Below are positions 51,495 through 59,963 of a stretch of DNA of 64,000 bases, piece by piece. The notes under the pieces were generated by a model that did not search any database, was not told the DNA's origin, and saw only the letters and a program-made list of their open reading frames with translations. How positions within the stretch are numbered: position 1 is the stretch's first letter; every line of letters begins with the position of its first letter. A program made the position numbers and the translations under genes. The stretch comes from Solirubrobacter deserti (GTDB lineage Bacteria > Actinomycetota > Thermoleophilia > Solirubrobacterales > Solirubrobacteraceae). Where the stretch lies: positions 310,001 through 374,000 of the forward strand of contig NZ_QPKJ02000006.1 in assembly GCF_003344625.1 (NCBI RefSeq). The letters are read 5' to 3'.

Positions 51495-52886
51495 TCAGCG
51501 GAGCTCGAGGTCGATGGGGTCGTGGATCGGCTGCGCGCCCTTGGCCGCCTTGCGCTTCCAGAACTGCAGGCGGCCGGGGACGGACACGTACGGGCGCACG
51601 CGCCAGAGCTGCAGGCTGAAGCGCGTACGGCCGTTGCGGCCGGGCGCGATCTTGATCAGGCCGACGTTGTTGTCCACCGTCGCGCTGAGGCGCTGGTGCG
51701 CGGTGATCTGCCACGTGCGGCGGTTGATCGTGAGCTTGTCCGGCGGGTGCTCGGGCTCGAAGCCGAACGGTTTCAGGTACGGCGTGACCATCGAGGCCGG
51801 GCTCGCGACGAGCTCGAAGATCTGGCCCTGCGCGCCGACGATCTCGGCCGAGCTGATGCGGCCGGTGTGGATGTCGCCGGTGAGGATGAGGATGTCGTGG
51901 GGCTTGCCGTCACCGGTGTCCCCACCGAGCGCCGCCTCGAAGATCGCACCCAGGCGGTCGGACTGCTTGAAGTCCACCAGCGTCTTGTCCGTCGGGCTGC
52001 CGCCCTGCTTGAGCAGCGGCTGCGGGAGGATCAGCACGCCGGGGCCGTGGAGCTCGTGCGCCCAGTCCTCGAGCGCCTGCCACTGGCGCTCGAGCATGAG
52101 CGCGGGCTCGTCGGCCTTCATGCGCGTGCGGTTCGAGCGCGTGTCGGCGACGAAGAACGACACGGGCGGGACGTCCAGCCGGCTGTGGCGTTTGCCCTCC
52201 GGATTCAGCGCGGCCTGGTAGGCGTCGTAGAGCTCGTGCAGCGCCTGCGCGTTGTCGGGGCCGAAGCGGTCCCACGAGTACGGGACCTGCAGCTGCGGTT
52301 CGGGGAAGTCGTTCCAGAACTCGTGGTCGTCGCAGGAGACGAGCGTCGGGCAGGCCGCGAGCAGGTCCTGGTAGGCGCCGTCGCCCCAGTAGCGCTCGTA
52401 CTTGCCCGCGAGCCCTTCCCGGAGCTTGACCGGCAGCGGCGACCACACGTCGGCGTAGATCTGATCGCCCATCAGCACCTTGAACGCGGGTCGCTCGCGC
52501 TGGACGAGCTCGACGACCGCGGACGAGTAGTGGCCGTCCTTGTCGTCGTTGAGCCAGAAGCAGGAGCCGATGATCAGCGACACGGGCAGCTGGTTCGGCA
52601 GCGTGCGCCAATGCTGCGGGCGGCCGCGCTCGGGGATCGTGACCTCGTACAGCGCGCCCGGCTGCGCGTCCTTGAGGCGCAGCTCCTTGACCGCCATCTG
52701 CCGCTTGGATCCGTTCGGGGCGGGCTGCGGTGCCCACGGCGTGTCGACGAGCTGCACGGGCTGCCCGGCCGCGGTCCGCACGCGCGGCGGCTTGGGCGTG
52801 AACTCACCGGCGGGCCACGAGTACCAGACCCGCCAGCCGTCGCCGCTCGCGAGCGGCGCGCCCGCCGTCACCCATACGCCTGGCAT
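51495..52886 (-). CDS. PhoD-like alkaline phosphatase/metallophosphatase
   Basis: 463 residues without an obvious signal peptide. Visible metal-site motifs: 'SCFWLNDDKDG', 'VLMGDQIYADVW', 'CDDHEFWNDFP' and 'LILTGDIHTGRISS', the standard spacing of PhoD-like (PF09423-type) phosphodiesterases/phosphatases. The lack of an export signal differs from classic secreted PhoD. First gene of an operon with the 247-residue protein and the cupin. Confidence 0.87.
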   Translation of the reverse strand: MPGVWVTAGAPLASGDGWRVWYSWPAGEFTPKPPRVRTAAGQPVQLVDTPWAPQPAPNGSKRQMAVKELRLKDAQPGALYEVTIPERGRPQHWRTLPNQLPVSLIIGSCFWLNDDKDGHYSSAVVELVQRERPAFKVLMGDQIYADVWSPLPVKLREGLAGKYERYWGDGAYQDLLAACPTLVSCDDHEFWNDFPEPQLQVPYSWDRFGPDNAQALHELYDAYQAALNPEGKRHSRLDVPPVSFFVADTRSNRTRMKADEPALMLERQWQALEDWAHELHGPGVLILPQPLLKQGGSPTDKTLVDFKQSDRLGAIFEAALGGDTGDGKPHDILILTGDIHTGRISSAEIVGAQGQIFELVASPASMVTPYLKPFGFEPEHPPDKLTINRRTWQITAHQRLSATVDNNVGLIKIAPGRNGRTRFSLQLWRVRPYVSVPGRLQFWKRKAAKGAQPIHDPIDLELR

Positions 52887-52919
52887 CGGCGAGGACCCTA
52901 CTCGGGATGGGCGCCGCCG

Positions 52920-54410
52920 TCAGTCGTCGTCGTCCTCGTCGCCGCCGCCGTCGTCGTCGTCCTCGTCGTCGTTGGCCTGCTTCTTCGCCTGGCCGGGCGG
53001 GACGTGCTCGGCGCGGTCCTGCTTCTTCGCCTGGCCAGGCGGGAGCTCGCTGACGGGCGTCGCGGTCGCGGCCGGCGGCGGCGTGGACGCCGGCTGCTCG
53101 ACCGGCTTGGCCGGCTTCTGCTTCTCGGGCTTGGCCTTCTCCGGCTTGACCTTGTCGGCCTTCGGCGGGTTCTTGCGCGCGGGCCGGTCCGCCTTCGGCG
53201 CGGGACGGTCCGCGCGCGAGGAGGGACGATCCTGCCGCGGCGCGGGCCGCGAGGTGCGCGGCGTGTCCTCGCGTGGGCTCTCGGCGCGCGGCGTCTCCGC
53301 CGGCCGCGAGCCGGCCGCGTCGGTGTTGCCCGGGCGCGGGTCGGCCGGGATCGTGAGCCCGACGGTCCGCGGGCGCTCGCGCTTCGGCTTCGGCTTCGGC
53401 TTGGCCTTCTTCGCGGCCGGCCGCTTCTTCGCCGGGCGCTCGGGAGCACTGCTCGCGGCGGCGGCGGTCGGCGCGGCGGTGACGACCGGCGTCGGGGTGG
53501 CCGTCGCCGTTGTCGGCGCGGCGGCGCGCTTCTCGCGCTCCGGCAGGGCCGGAGGCGCCTCCGCGTCGGCGGCCGGCGGCGGCTTGTAGAACTCGGTCGC
53601 GGCGACCGTCGCGCCGCCGCCCGCGATCGCGACGCAGGCGAGCAGCTTCGCGGTCCCGCCGCCGAGGATCTGCGCCAGCAGCGCGGCCGCGCCGGCGGTC
53701 GGCAGCGGCGGCGCCAGCAGTGCGAGCCGCTTCTCGCGCGTGGCGATGTCGGCCTGGAAGGCGCGGCAACCGGAGCAAGAGCGCAGGTGGGCACGCAGCC
53801 CGCGGCTGCGCAGCACACGGCCGTCGCCGTCCGAGAGCTTGCGGCGCACGTCCTCGCAGGGCATCTCACGCCCCTCCCGTGCGCTGAACAGGGCGGTGCG
53901 GGCCTCGTAGATGACCTGCTTGACGTTCGCGGCCGACGTCTCGAGCACGACCGCGATCTCCGCGTGGGAGAGCCCGTTGAGCTCGCGCAGCACGAGCGCC
54001 GCGCGCTGGCGCTCCGGCAGGTCGGCGAGGTCCATGGCCAGCAGGCGCAGCTGCTCGCGCTCGCTCACCTGGTCGTCCAGCTCCACCGCCACCGGGATGT
54101 CGTCGAGCTCCGTCGTGTCCCGGCGCTTGCGCAGCAGCGAGATCGCCTCGTTGTGGGCGATCCGGAACAGCCACGGGCGCAGCTCGAAGTCGCGCTCCTC
54201 GGTCTGCAGCGCCGCGAACGCGCGCGTCATCGTGCTCTGCAGCGCGTCCTGCGCGTCCTCCTCGTGGCGCAGGATCGAGCGGCAGTACCGGTACAAGGCC
54301 TGGTGGTGGCGTTCGTAGACCGCCGCGAACGCGGCCGCGTCGCCACGCGCGGCGCGGGAGCGCAGCGTGCTCTCGCGGCGGAGACGGAGTGTCGCGGGGA
54401 CTGCGGTCAT
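52920..54410 (-). CDS. ECF sigma factor fused to a zinc-finger, membrane and low-complexity tail
   Basis: 496 residues. Sigma regions 2 ('VYERHHQALYRYCRSIL', 'EEDAQDALQSTMTRAF') and 4 ('LPERQRAALVLRELNGLSH', 'SAANVKQVIYEAR') occupy ~25-175. A zf-HC2-type anti-sigma finger follows: Cys185 and His208-x3-Cys212-x2-Cys215. Then a hydrophobic stretch (~241-270) that would cross the membrane, and ~225 residues of Pro/Lys/Arg-rich low complexity ending in PPGQAKKQ repeated twice and an Asp/Glu tail. Thus sigma and anti-sigma are one polypeptide. ATG 54410 is preferred to GTG 54419. Confidence 0.87.
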   Translation of the reverse strand: MTAVPATLRLRRESTLRSRAARGDAAAFAAVYERHHQALYRYCRSILRHEEDAQDALQSTMTRAFAALQTEERDFELRPWLFRIAHNEAISLLRKRRDTTELDDIPVAVELDDQVSEREQLRLLAMDLADLPERQRAALVLRELNGLSHAEIAVVLETSAANVKQVIYEARTALFSAREGREMPCEDVRRKLSDGDGRVLRSRGLRAHLRSCSGCRAFQADIATREKRLALLAPPLPTAGAAALLAQILGGGTAKLLACVAIAGGGATVAATEFYKPPPAADAEAPPALPEREKRAAAPTTATATPTPVVTAAPTAAAASSAPERPAKKRPAAKKAKPKPKPKRERPRTVGLTIPADPRPGNTDAAGSRPAETPRAESPREDTPRTSRPAPRQDRPSSRADRPAPKADRPARKNPPKADKVKPEKAKPEKQKPAKPVEQPASTPPPAATATPVSELPPGQAKKQDRAEHVPPGQAKKQANDDEDDDDGGGDEDDDD

Positions 54411-54487
54411 GGCCCACACATCCTGAACGTCACAACTCGCTGAAAGTCATACCCGACCTTTATCGTCACGGCGCGTTGACGGGTTAA

Positions 54488-55093
54488 ATGGCCCCGTACA
54501 ACCCGCAGAAGACGCTCTCGCTGCTGGAGCGCACGCTCACCGCCGAACCCACCGCGAGCCTTCGCGCGCTCACCGCGCTGCGCGCCGAGCTCGACGTCCT
54601 GGAGCGCCACCTGGTCGCCCGCGCGCTCCAGGAAGGACAGACCTACACCCAGATCGCGCGTCCGCTCGGGATCTCCCGCCAGGCGGCGCACCGGCGCTAC
54701 CGCGACCTCACTTCGCCGCCGACGCTCTCCGAAGCCGCGCGCGCCGCGCTCGTGCGCGCCCGCGAGGAAGCCGCCCGCCACGGGTCGCGCAGCATCGACG
54801 GCGAGCACCTCGCGCTCGCACTCGCTCAGGCCGGCGCGCTCCAGTTCGACGCCGAGGCCGCGCGGCGCTCGTTCCCACCGCCTGCCATGAACGCGCCTTC
54901 GCCGGCCGGTCTTCACCCGAGTCTTCATGCCCGTCTCATCCGCAACTCAGGCGTGCTCGGCCTCGATCACCTGGTGAAGGCGACGCTCGAGGACGACGGC
55001 GCGCGCCGGCTACTCGAGCAGTTTCCCGACCGTGGCCCAGTTGCGAACGGTCGCGGTGCCGGTGGCGGGCGCCTTGCTGAAAGCCTTCATTAG
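54488..55093 (+). CDS. Helix-turn-helix protein with Clp N-terminal-like domain
   Basis: 201 residues. The N-terminal half has a putative HTH ('EGQTYTQIARPLGISRQAAH'). The second half resembles the repeat of the Clp N domain: 'LSEAARAALVRAREEAARHG', 'SIDGEHLALALAQAG' and, as a second repeat, 'GLDHLVKATLEDDGARRLLE'. Proteins with this pair are found in Actinobacteria as likely regulators. The last 84 bp overlap the convergent DUF1697 gene, so the final ~28 residues are less certain. Divergent from the sigma fusion gene, 77 bp apart. Confidence 0.75.
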   Translation: MAPYNPQKTLSLLERTLTAEPTASLRALTALRAELDVLERHLVARALQEGQTYTQIARPLGISRQAAHRRYRDLTSPPTLSEAARAALVRAREEAARHGSRSIDGEHLALALAQAGALQFDAEAARRSFPPPAMNAPSPAGLHPSLHARLIRNSGVLGLDHLVKATLEDDGARRLLEQFPDRGPVANGRGAGGGRLAESLH

Positions 55094-55513
55094 GCGCGAG
55101 TTCTGCATGCCTTCCGGGCACCACGCGTAGATCTCCCGCCCCCGGACCGCGTAGGCGTCGGGGGCGAAGTCCTGCCCCTCGAGGTAGGCGAGATCCGGCT
55201 CACGGTCGCCGAAGACGACGAAGTAGCGCGTCGGGTTGGTCACCGCTTCCCCGAACGGGTCGGCCTCGACGACGGCGCGCAGCTCGTCCATCGTGCGCAG
55301 CACGACGTCGATCTTCATCTTGAAGCGTTCTTCGAGCGCCGCCTCGAGCTGGGCGCGAGACACGCGGCCGGTGAAGATGGCATTACCGCTCGCGAGGACC
55401 GTACGAACGTCGGTGTAGCCCAGCGCCTCGAGAAGTGCCCGCAAATCGGCCATGGCGACGCGGCGCTTGGCGCCGAGGTTGATACCGCGGAGGAGGGCGA
55501 TGTTGCGGGGCAT
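55010..55513 (-). CDS. DUF1697 protein
   Basis: 167 residues with the family opening 'IALLRGINLGAKRRVAMADL', 'DVRTVLASGNAIF', and the C-terminal 'GMQNSRLMKAFSKAPATG', 'TVRNWATVGKL'. Family members are cytoplasmic and of unknown function, length about 170-180. ATG 55513 follows the family start. It converges on the HTH-ClpN gene with an 84-bp overlap. Confidence 0.9.
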   Translation of the reverse strand: MPRNIALLRGINLGAKRRVAMADLRALLEALGYTDVRTVLASGNAIFTGRVSRAQLEAALEERFKMKIDVVLRTMDELRAVVEADPFGEAVTNPTRYFVVFGDREPDLAYLEGQDFAPDAYAVRGREIYAWCPEGMQNSRLMKAFSKAPATGTATVRNWATVGKLLE

Positions 55514-55521
55514 CAGCGCAC

Positions 55522-55567
55522 AGGTTCGCTTACGAACCGGATGACGCAAACCTGAAGGTTCCCTTAC
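55522..55567. promoter_or_regulatory. Repeats in the DUF1697 / secreted-protein divergent region
   Basis: A direct repeat AGGTTCGCTTAC (55522-55533) and AGGTTCCCTTAC (55556-55567) differs at one base; each copy is part of a small inverted repeat (GGTTCG-CTTA-CGAACC at 55523-55538, AACCT-GA-AGGTT at 55549-55560). This is the only control region for both divergent genes and could bind a dimeric regulator at two sites 34 bp apart. Confidence 0.45.
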
Positions 55568-55654
55568 AGGACTCTTCAGCGAGCGCTTAGAGAGCAGGGA
55601 GACACTGCTCCGGCGCTTGAGGAAGCGCATGGGTCAATCTCTGTGGAGGGTCTG

Positions 55655-56407
55655 ATGGTGTCTGTGAAGACGCGGCGTGTTGCCGTGCCGGTGGTCGTCG
55701 CCTGCGTCGGTGTGCTCGGTTCTGCGACGGCGGCGCATGCGCAGTCGGGTGGCCTGGCGGTCACGCCGGCCAGCCTCGAGAACCGTGCCAAGCTGGGCAC
55801 GGTCGGCTCGCTCACGCTCAACAACACCACGCGCGAGACGCTGCGCGTGACCGTCACCGTCCGCCCGTGGCGCCAGCAGCTCAACGGCACGGTCCTGGCC
55901 GATCCGCGCTCGAACCTCACCCGCTACGTGCGCGCGACGACGCGCTCGTTCACGATCGGCGCCGGCGCGAAGCGGCCGATCAGCTTCCGCATGGTGCGGC
56001 GCCTGAGCTCGCTGTACGCGAGCGTCGACATCCTCGGCAAGCCGACCAACACCAAGGGCCGCAAGGGCATCATCCCGAACTACCGGCTGATCTCGAAGCT
56101 GCGCCTGAACCCGTCGAAGAAGTCGTTCCGCTTCCGCACGGGCGCCGCGCAGGTCCGGTCGGGCAGCGTGATCCTGCCGGTGCGCAACCTCGGCAACTCG
56201 ATCGACCCGATCGGCGGCTCCTTCCGCATCTCCGGCCCCGGCACCAAGTCCGGCAACATGGCCGCCATCGCGGCGCTGCCCGGCAAGCTCGTGGGCCTGA
56301 ACCTCGGCTCCACGCGCGGCATGAAGAAGGGCCGCTACACCGTCAACGCGACGGTCACGCAGGGCTCGCGCCGCACCAACGTGCGTACGAGCTTCACGAT
56401 CCGGTAA
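55655..56407 (+). CDS. Secreted beta-rich protein of unknown function
   Basis: 250 residues. Signal peptide MVSVKTRRVAVPVVVACVGV with cleavage after 'AHAQ' (~33). The mature chain is a beta-rich, Arg/Lys-rich protein with 'ASLENRAKLGTVGSLTLNNT', 'RVTVTVRPWRQQLNG' and a second repeat-like half ('GSVILPVRNLGNSIDPIGGS', 'KKGRYTVNATVTQGSR'), reminiscent of two Ig-like/DUF916-like folds. GGAGGG precedes ATG 55655; GTG 55643 is the alternative. Stop and the next start share one base (TAATG). Confidence 0.72.
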   Translation: MVSVKTRRVAVPVVVACVGVLGSATAAHAQSGGLAVTPASLENRAKLGTVGSLTLNNTTRETLRVTVTVRPWRQQLNGTVLADPRSNLTRYVRATTRSFTIGAGAKRPISFRMVRRLSSLYASVDILGKPTNTKGRKGIIPNYRLISKLRLNPSKKSFRFRTGAAQVRSGSVILPVRNLGNSIDPIGGSFRISGPGTKSGNMAAIAALPGKLVGLNLGSTRGMKKGRYTVNATVTQGSRRTNVRTSFTIR

Positions 56408-57621
56408 TGACCACGAGCGTGGAGTCCGTCTTCACGCTCGAAGCGACGCCGATCAAGTTCGGCCCCGGCGCGGTCGATGACGCCGGCTGGGAGCTGCAGC
56501 GCCTGGGCGTGACCCGGGCGCTGCTCGTGACCGACCCGGGCATCCCGCATCTGGACCGGGTGCTCGCGTCTTTGGAGTGCGACGTGGTGGTCTTCGACCG
56601 CGCCCGGGTCGAGCCCTCGCTGGACTCGCTGCAGGAGGCCGCGGACTTCGCGGTGGGCGAGGAGGTCGACGGGTTCGTGTCGCTGGGCGGCGGGAGCGCG
56701 GTCGACACCGCGAAGGTCGCGAACCTGATCGCCTCGCACCCGGCGCCGGTCATGGACTACGTGAACGCGCCGATCGGCGGCGGCAAGGCGCCGCCGTCGC
56801 CGCTGCTCCCGCATCTCGCGATCCCGACCACGTGCGGAACCGGCTCGGAGGCGACGACCGTCGCCGTACTGGACATCCCGGAGCGGCGCGTGAAGACCGG
56901 CATCTCCCACCGCTACCTGCGGCCGTCGCAGGCGATCGTCGATCCGGACCTGGCGCGGACGTTGCCGGCGGAGGTGGTCGCGGCGACCGGGCTCGACGTC
57001 GTCTGCCACGCGGCCGAGTCCTACCTGGCACGGCCGTACACGTCGCGGGAGCGGCCCGCATCCCCGGGCGAGCGGCCGCCGTACCAGGGATCGAACCCGG
57101 TCGCGGACGTGTGGTCGGCGAAGGCGCTGGAGTACGGTGGGCGCTATCTGCGGCGCGCGGTCGCGGACGGCGATGACGTCGAGGCGCGCGGCGCGATGAT
57201 GCTGGCGGCGTCGATGGCGGGCGTCGGGTTCGGCTCGGCGGGGGTGCACATCCCGCACGCGTGCGCGTATCCGATCGCGGGTCTCAAGCACGAGTACGAG
57301 CCGCCGGGCTACCCGGGCCGGTTCATCCCGCACGGAATCTCGGTGATCGTCACCGCACCGGCGGCGTTCGCGTTCACGCACGAGGCGGCTCCCGAGCGCC
57401 ATGATCACGCGGCGTCGTTGCTGAACGGGACGTCGTTGCCGGAGACGCTGTCCGCGCTCATGTCCGACCTCGGCGTGCCGTCGCTCGGTGAGCTCGGCTA
57501 CGGGGAGGACGACATCCCGGCGCTGGTCGAGGGCGCGCTGGCCCAGCGGCGGCTGCTCGCGGTGGCGCCGCGGGAGGTCACCGCGGACGATCTCGCCGCG
57601 ATTCTCAGAGCGAGCGTGTGA
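56407..57621 (+). CDS. Iron-containing alcohol dehydrogenase, hydroxyacid-oxoacid transhydrogenase type
   Basis: 404 residues. Fe-ADH motifs: 'GFVSLGGGSAVDTAKVAN', 'LAIPTTCGTGSEATTVAVL', 'ATGLDVVCHAAESYLARPY' and 'GVGFGSAGVHIPHACAYPIAG' (quoted in pieces; metal His residues in HAAES and HIPHA). The 'GYPGRFIPHGISVIVTAPA' segment is typical of ADHFE1-like transhydrogenases, which couple 4-hydroxybutyrate oxidation to 2-oxoglutarate reduction. The start overlaps the secreted-protein stop by one base. Confidence 0.86.
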   Translation: MTTSVESVFTLEATPIKFGPGAVDDAGWELQRLGVTRALLVTDPGIPHLDRVLASLECDVVVFDRARVEPSLDSLQEAADFAVGEEVDGFVSLGGGSAVDTAKVANLIASHPAPVMDYVNAPIGGGKAPPSPLLPHLAIPTTCGTGSEATTVAVLDIPERRVKTGISHRYLRPSQAIVDPDLARTLPAEVVAATGLDVVCHAAESYLARPYTSRERPASPGERPPYQGSNPVADVWSAKALEYGGRYLRRAVADGDDVEARGAMMLAASMAGVGFGSAGVHIPHACAYPIAGLKHEYEPPGYPGRFIPHGISVIVTAPAAFAFTHEAAPERHDHAASLLNGTSLPETLSALMSDLGVPSLGELGYGEDDIPALVEGALAQRRLLAVAPREVTADDLAAILRASV

Positions 57622-58551
57622 AGTCGCTGAGCCGCTCGGCGCCCGTGTCGGTGACGAGCAGGATCTCCTCCACCTGCACGCCGCCGAAGCCGGGACGGCA
57701 CAGGAACGGCTCGATCGTGATGACGTCGCCGGCGACGAGCTCGTCGCCGGAGCGACCGAGGCTCGGCGCCTCGTGGACCTCGAGTCCGACCCCGTGGCCG
57801 AGCGCGGTCGGGAACCCCTCCATCACGTGCTCGCCCGGCTTGCGCTGGGTGGGGAAGCCCTCGCCTTCGAAGCGATCGCACGCGCGCGCGTAGAGCTCGC
57901 GGCCGTCGACGCCCGGCTTGACGTGCGCGATCGCGTCTTCGAGCACCTCCAGGACGAGCTGGTGCCAGCGCGCGATCTCGGGGTCCGGTTCGCCGACGAC
58001 GAACGTGCGCGCGATGTCGGAGAAGGTCGCGGTCTCGCGGTCCTGCGGCGCGAGGTCGACGATCACGGGCTCGCCCGGCTGGATCGGGCCGCTGCCGGGG
58101 CCGTGACCCGTGGCCGTCTGCGGGCCGTGGGCGACGATGAACTCCCCGAGCGCGGCGTGCGGCTCGACCGCGGAGCGCACGATGGTGCGCAGCTCCTCGC
58201 AGGTGCGGCCCGGTTCGAGCGCTTCGCGGGCGGCCTGCAGGCCGAGCTGCGCGGCGTGGGTCGCCCGCCGGATCCCGTCGAGCTCCCGCGCGGACTTCAC
58301 GCGCCGGCGGCGGTCGAAGCGCGCGCGGTCGACGTGCAGCGTGATGCCGTGCGCGCGCAGGAAGTCGGCGGTCTCCAGCGGAAAGCCGGGCGGGACCGCG
58401 CCTGCGCGATCGTCGGCGCGTCGAGCGGTAAGGTCGCCGCGAACGGCTCGCCGTCACGCTCTCCATACAGGAACGCGTCGATGATCCCCGCAGGGATCTC
58501 ATGACGCAGCTCCGGGGAACGCAGCGTATCGGCGTCGATCAGCACGTCCAT
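57605..58551 (-). pseudogene. M24-family metallopeptidase (Xaa-Pro aminopeptidase-like), frameshifted
   Basis: From ATG 58551 the first frame reads 'MDVLIDADTLRSPELRHE' to 'LPLDAPTIAQA' near 58400; the protein then continues in the -1 frame as 'AVPPGFPLETADFLRAHG', 'DRARFDRRRRVKSARELDG' and through a complete catalytic domain: metal ligands in 'VIVDLAPQ', 'TFSDIARTF', 'ALGHGVGLEVHE', 'ITIEPFL' and 'VQVEEILLV'. Total length is 2 modulo 3, so one base is probably missing around 58395-58405. The catalytic part alone is open from ATG 58300. ATG 58563 is an alternative start. The end overlaps the transhydrogenase gene by 17 bp. Confidence 0.75.
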
Positions 58552-58583
58552 GGGCGTCAACATACGCGTGCTCGCGACGTGTA

Positions 58584-59159
58584 GTGGCTGTGAGCGACCG
58601 CGCCCGCTTTGAATCCCTGTTCCGCGAGCACTACCCGGCCGTGCTGCGCTTCGCGCGGCGCCGCACGGACGCCGCAACCGCCGAGGACGTCGCCGCCGAG
58701 ACGTTCGCCGTCGCCTGGCGGCGGCTGGAGCGCGTCCCGGCCGAGCCGCTGCCGTGGCTGTACGTGGTGGCCGCGCGCGAGTTGTCCACCCGCCGCCGGG
58801 CGGCCGCGAGCGATCGCGTCAAGGCGTCCCGGTCGGCCGATGTGGCGTTCGGCCGCGACCCCGCCGACGCGCTGGGCGAACGCGACGCCGTCCTGCGCGC
58901 CTTCGCCCGGCTGAGCGAGACGGACCGCGAGGCGCTGCGCCTGGTCGCCTGGGACGGGTTGTCCCTGGCCGACGGGGCGAAGGTCGCCGGCACGACCCGC
59001 CTGGCGTTCGCCATGCGCGTGTCCCGCGCGCGCCGGCGCCTCGGCGCGGCGCTCGCGGCCGCTGACGACCCCGCCCCACCGCGCCTGTCGCCGGGTCCGC
59101 CCGGCCACGCCGCGCCCGCGCGTCTTCCCTCGTCCCCGGAGCCCACGCATGACCACTGA
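58584..59159 (+). CDS. ECF RNA polymerase sigma factor
   Basis: 191 residues from GTG 58584 (GTG 58590 also possible): region 2 'ESLFREHYPAVLRFARRR', 'ATAEDVAAETFAVAWRRL', region 4 'LSETDREALRLVAWDGLSLA' and 'TRLAFAMRVSRARRRLG', then a Pro-rich tail. Overlaps the next gene, a probable anti-sigma, by 11 bp. Confidence 0.86.
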   Translation: MAVSDRARFESLFREHYPAVLRFARRRTDAATAEDVAAETFAVAWRRLERVPAEPLPWLYVVAARELSTRRRAAASDRVKASRSADVAFGRDPADALGERDAVLRAFARLSETDREALRLVAWDGLSLADGAKVAGTTRLAFAMRVSRARRRLGAALAAADDPAPPRLSPGPPGHAAPARLPSSPEPTHDH

Positions 59160-59943
59160 CACGCTCGACCGCCTGCGCGCCGCGGACCCCGCGCGCGATC
59201 TCGAAGTCCCCGTCCCGGAGGACCTCCTCACCCGGCTGGTGTCGACGCCCCGGCGGCGCCGCCGGCGCCGGACCCGCCGCGCTGCGCTCGCCGTCCCGTT
59301 CGCGGTCGCGGCCTCGATCGCGGGCTTCGCGCTGCTCGCGCCGGACGTCACGCCACCCGACCTCGCCGCCCGGGCGTACGCGCAGACCGCCGTGCCCGCC
59401 GAGGAGATCCTCTACACGCGCATCACCTCACGGACGGAGTCGAACGGCCCGGGCGTCCCGCCGTCGGAATCGCGCACCGAGGAGCGCTGGCAGCTCGGGG
59501 CGCGCTGGCACACGATCTCGCGCCACTCGAGCGGCGAGCGCTTCGAGGAGTACCTCGACGCCGATGGCGTCCTGCACTTCACCAACGGGGACACCGCCCG
59601 CCGCTCCGACGGCGGCGACGCCCGCATGTACATCGACCAGCACGCCCCCGGCTTCCTGCGCGAGTTCCGGCAGGCGTACGAGCGGGGCGCGCTCGACCCC
59701 GCCGGCGACACGACCTTCAACGGCCGCGCCGCCAAGCGCTACATCGTCACCTGGGACCGCTCACGCGCCGAGTACTTCATCGACGCGGACACCGGCACCC
59801 CGCTCGGCTCACGCTCGGTCATGGCGATCTACGGCCCCGACCGGACCTCACAGATCGGCGAGCAGCGCACGACGGTGGTCGTCGAGGCGCTGGAGTCCCT
59901 TCCCCCCACGCGCGAGAACTTGAACAGACTCACGCCGGGCTAG
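59149..59943 (+). CDS. Probable membrane-anchored anti-sigma/sensor protein
   Basis: 264 residues. The N-terminal ~45 residues are cytoplasmic and Arg-rich at the end ('TPRRRRRRRTRRAAL'), followed by a single membrane helix ('AVPFAVAASIAGFALLA') and an extracytoplasmic domain ('EEILYTRITSRTESNGPGVP', 'TFNGRAAKRYIVTWDRS') resembling the beta domain seen in proteins encoded next to actinobacterial ECF sigmas. No zinc finger. Overlaps the sigma gene by 11 bp, the strongest evidence for its role. Confidence 0.74.
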   Translation: MTTDTLDRLRAADPARDLEVPVPEDLLTRLVSTPRRRRRRRTRRAALAVPFAVAASIAGFALLAPDVTPPDLAARAYAQTAVPAEEILYTRITSRTESNGPGVPPSESRTEERWQLGARWHTISRHSSGERFEEYLDADGVLHFTNGDTARRSDGGDARMYIDQHAPGFLREFRQAYERGALDPAGDTTFNGRAAKRYIVTWDRSRAEYFIDADTGTPLGSRSVMAIYGPDRTSQIGEQRTTVVVEALESLPPTRENLNRLTPG

Positions 59944-59963
59944 TCGATCTCTAGGCTGGCCCG

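Noticed and set aside
52910..53120. Short repeated GTCGTC-type tract read as a possible CRISPR or VNTR
   Set aside because: It encodes the Asp/Glu tail and the two PPGQAKKQ units of the sigma fusion; there are no regular spacers.
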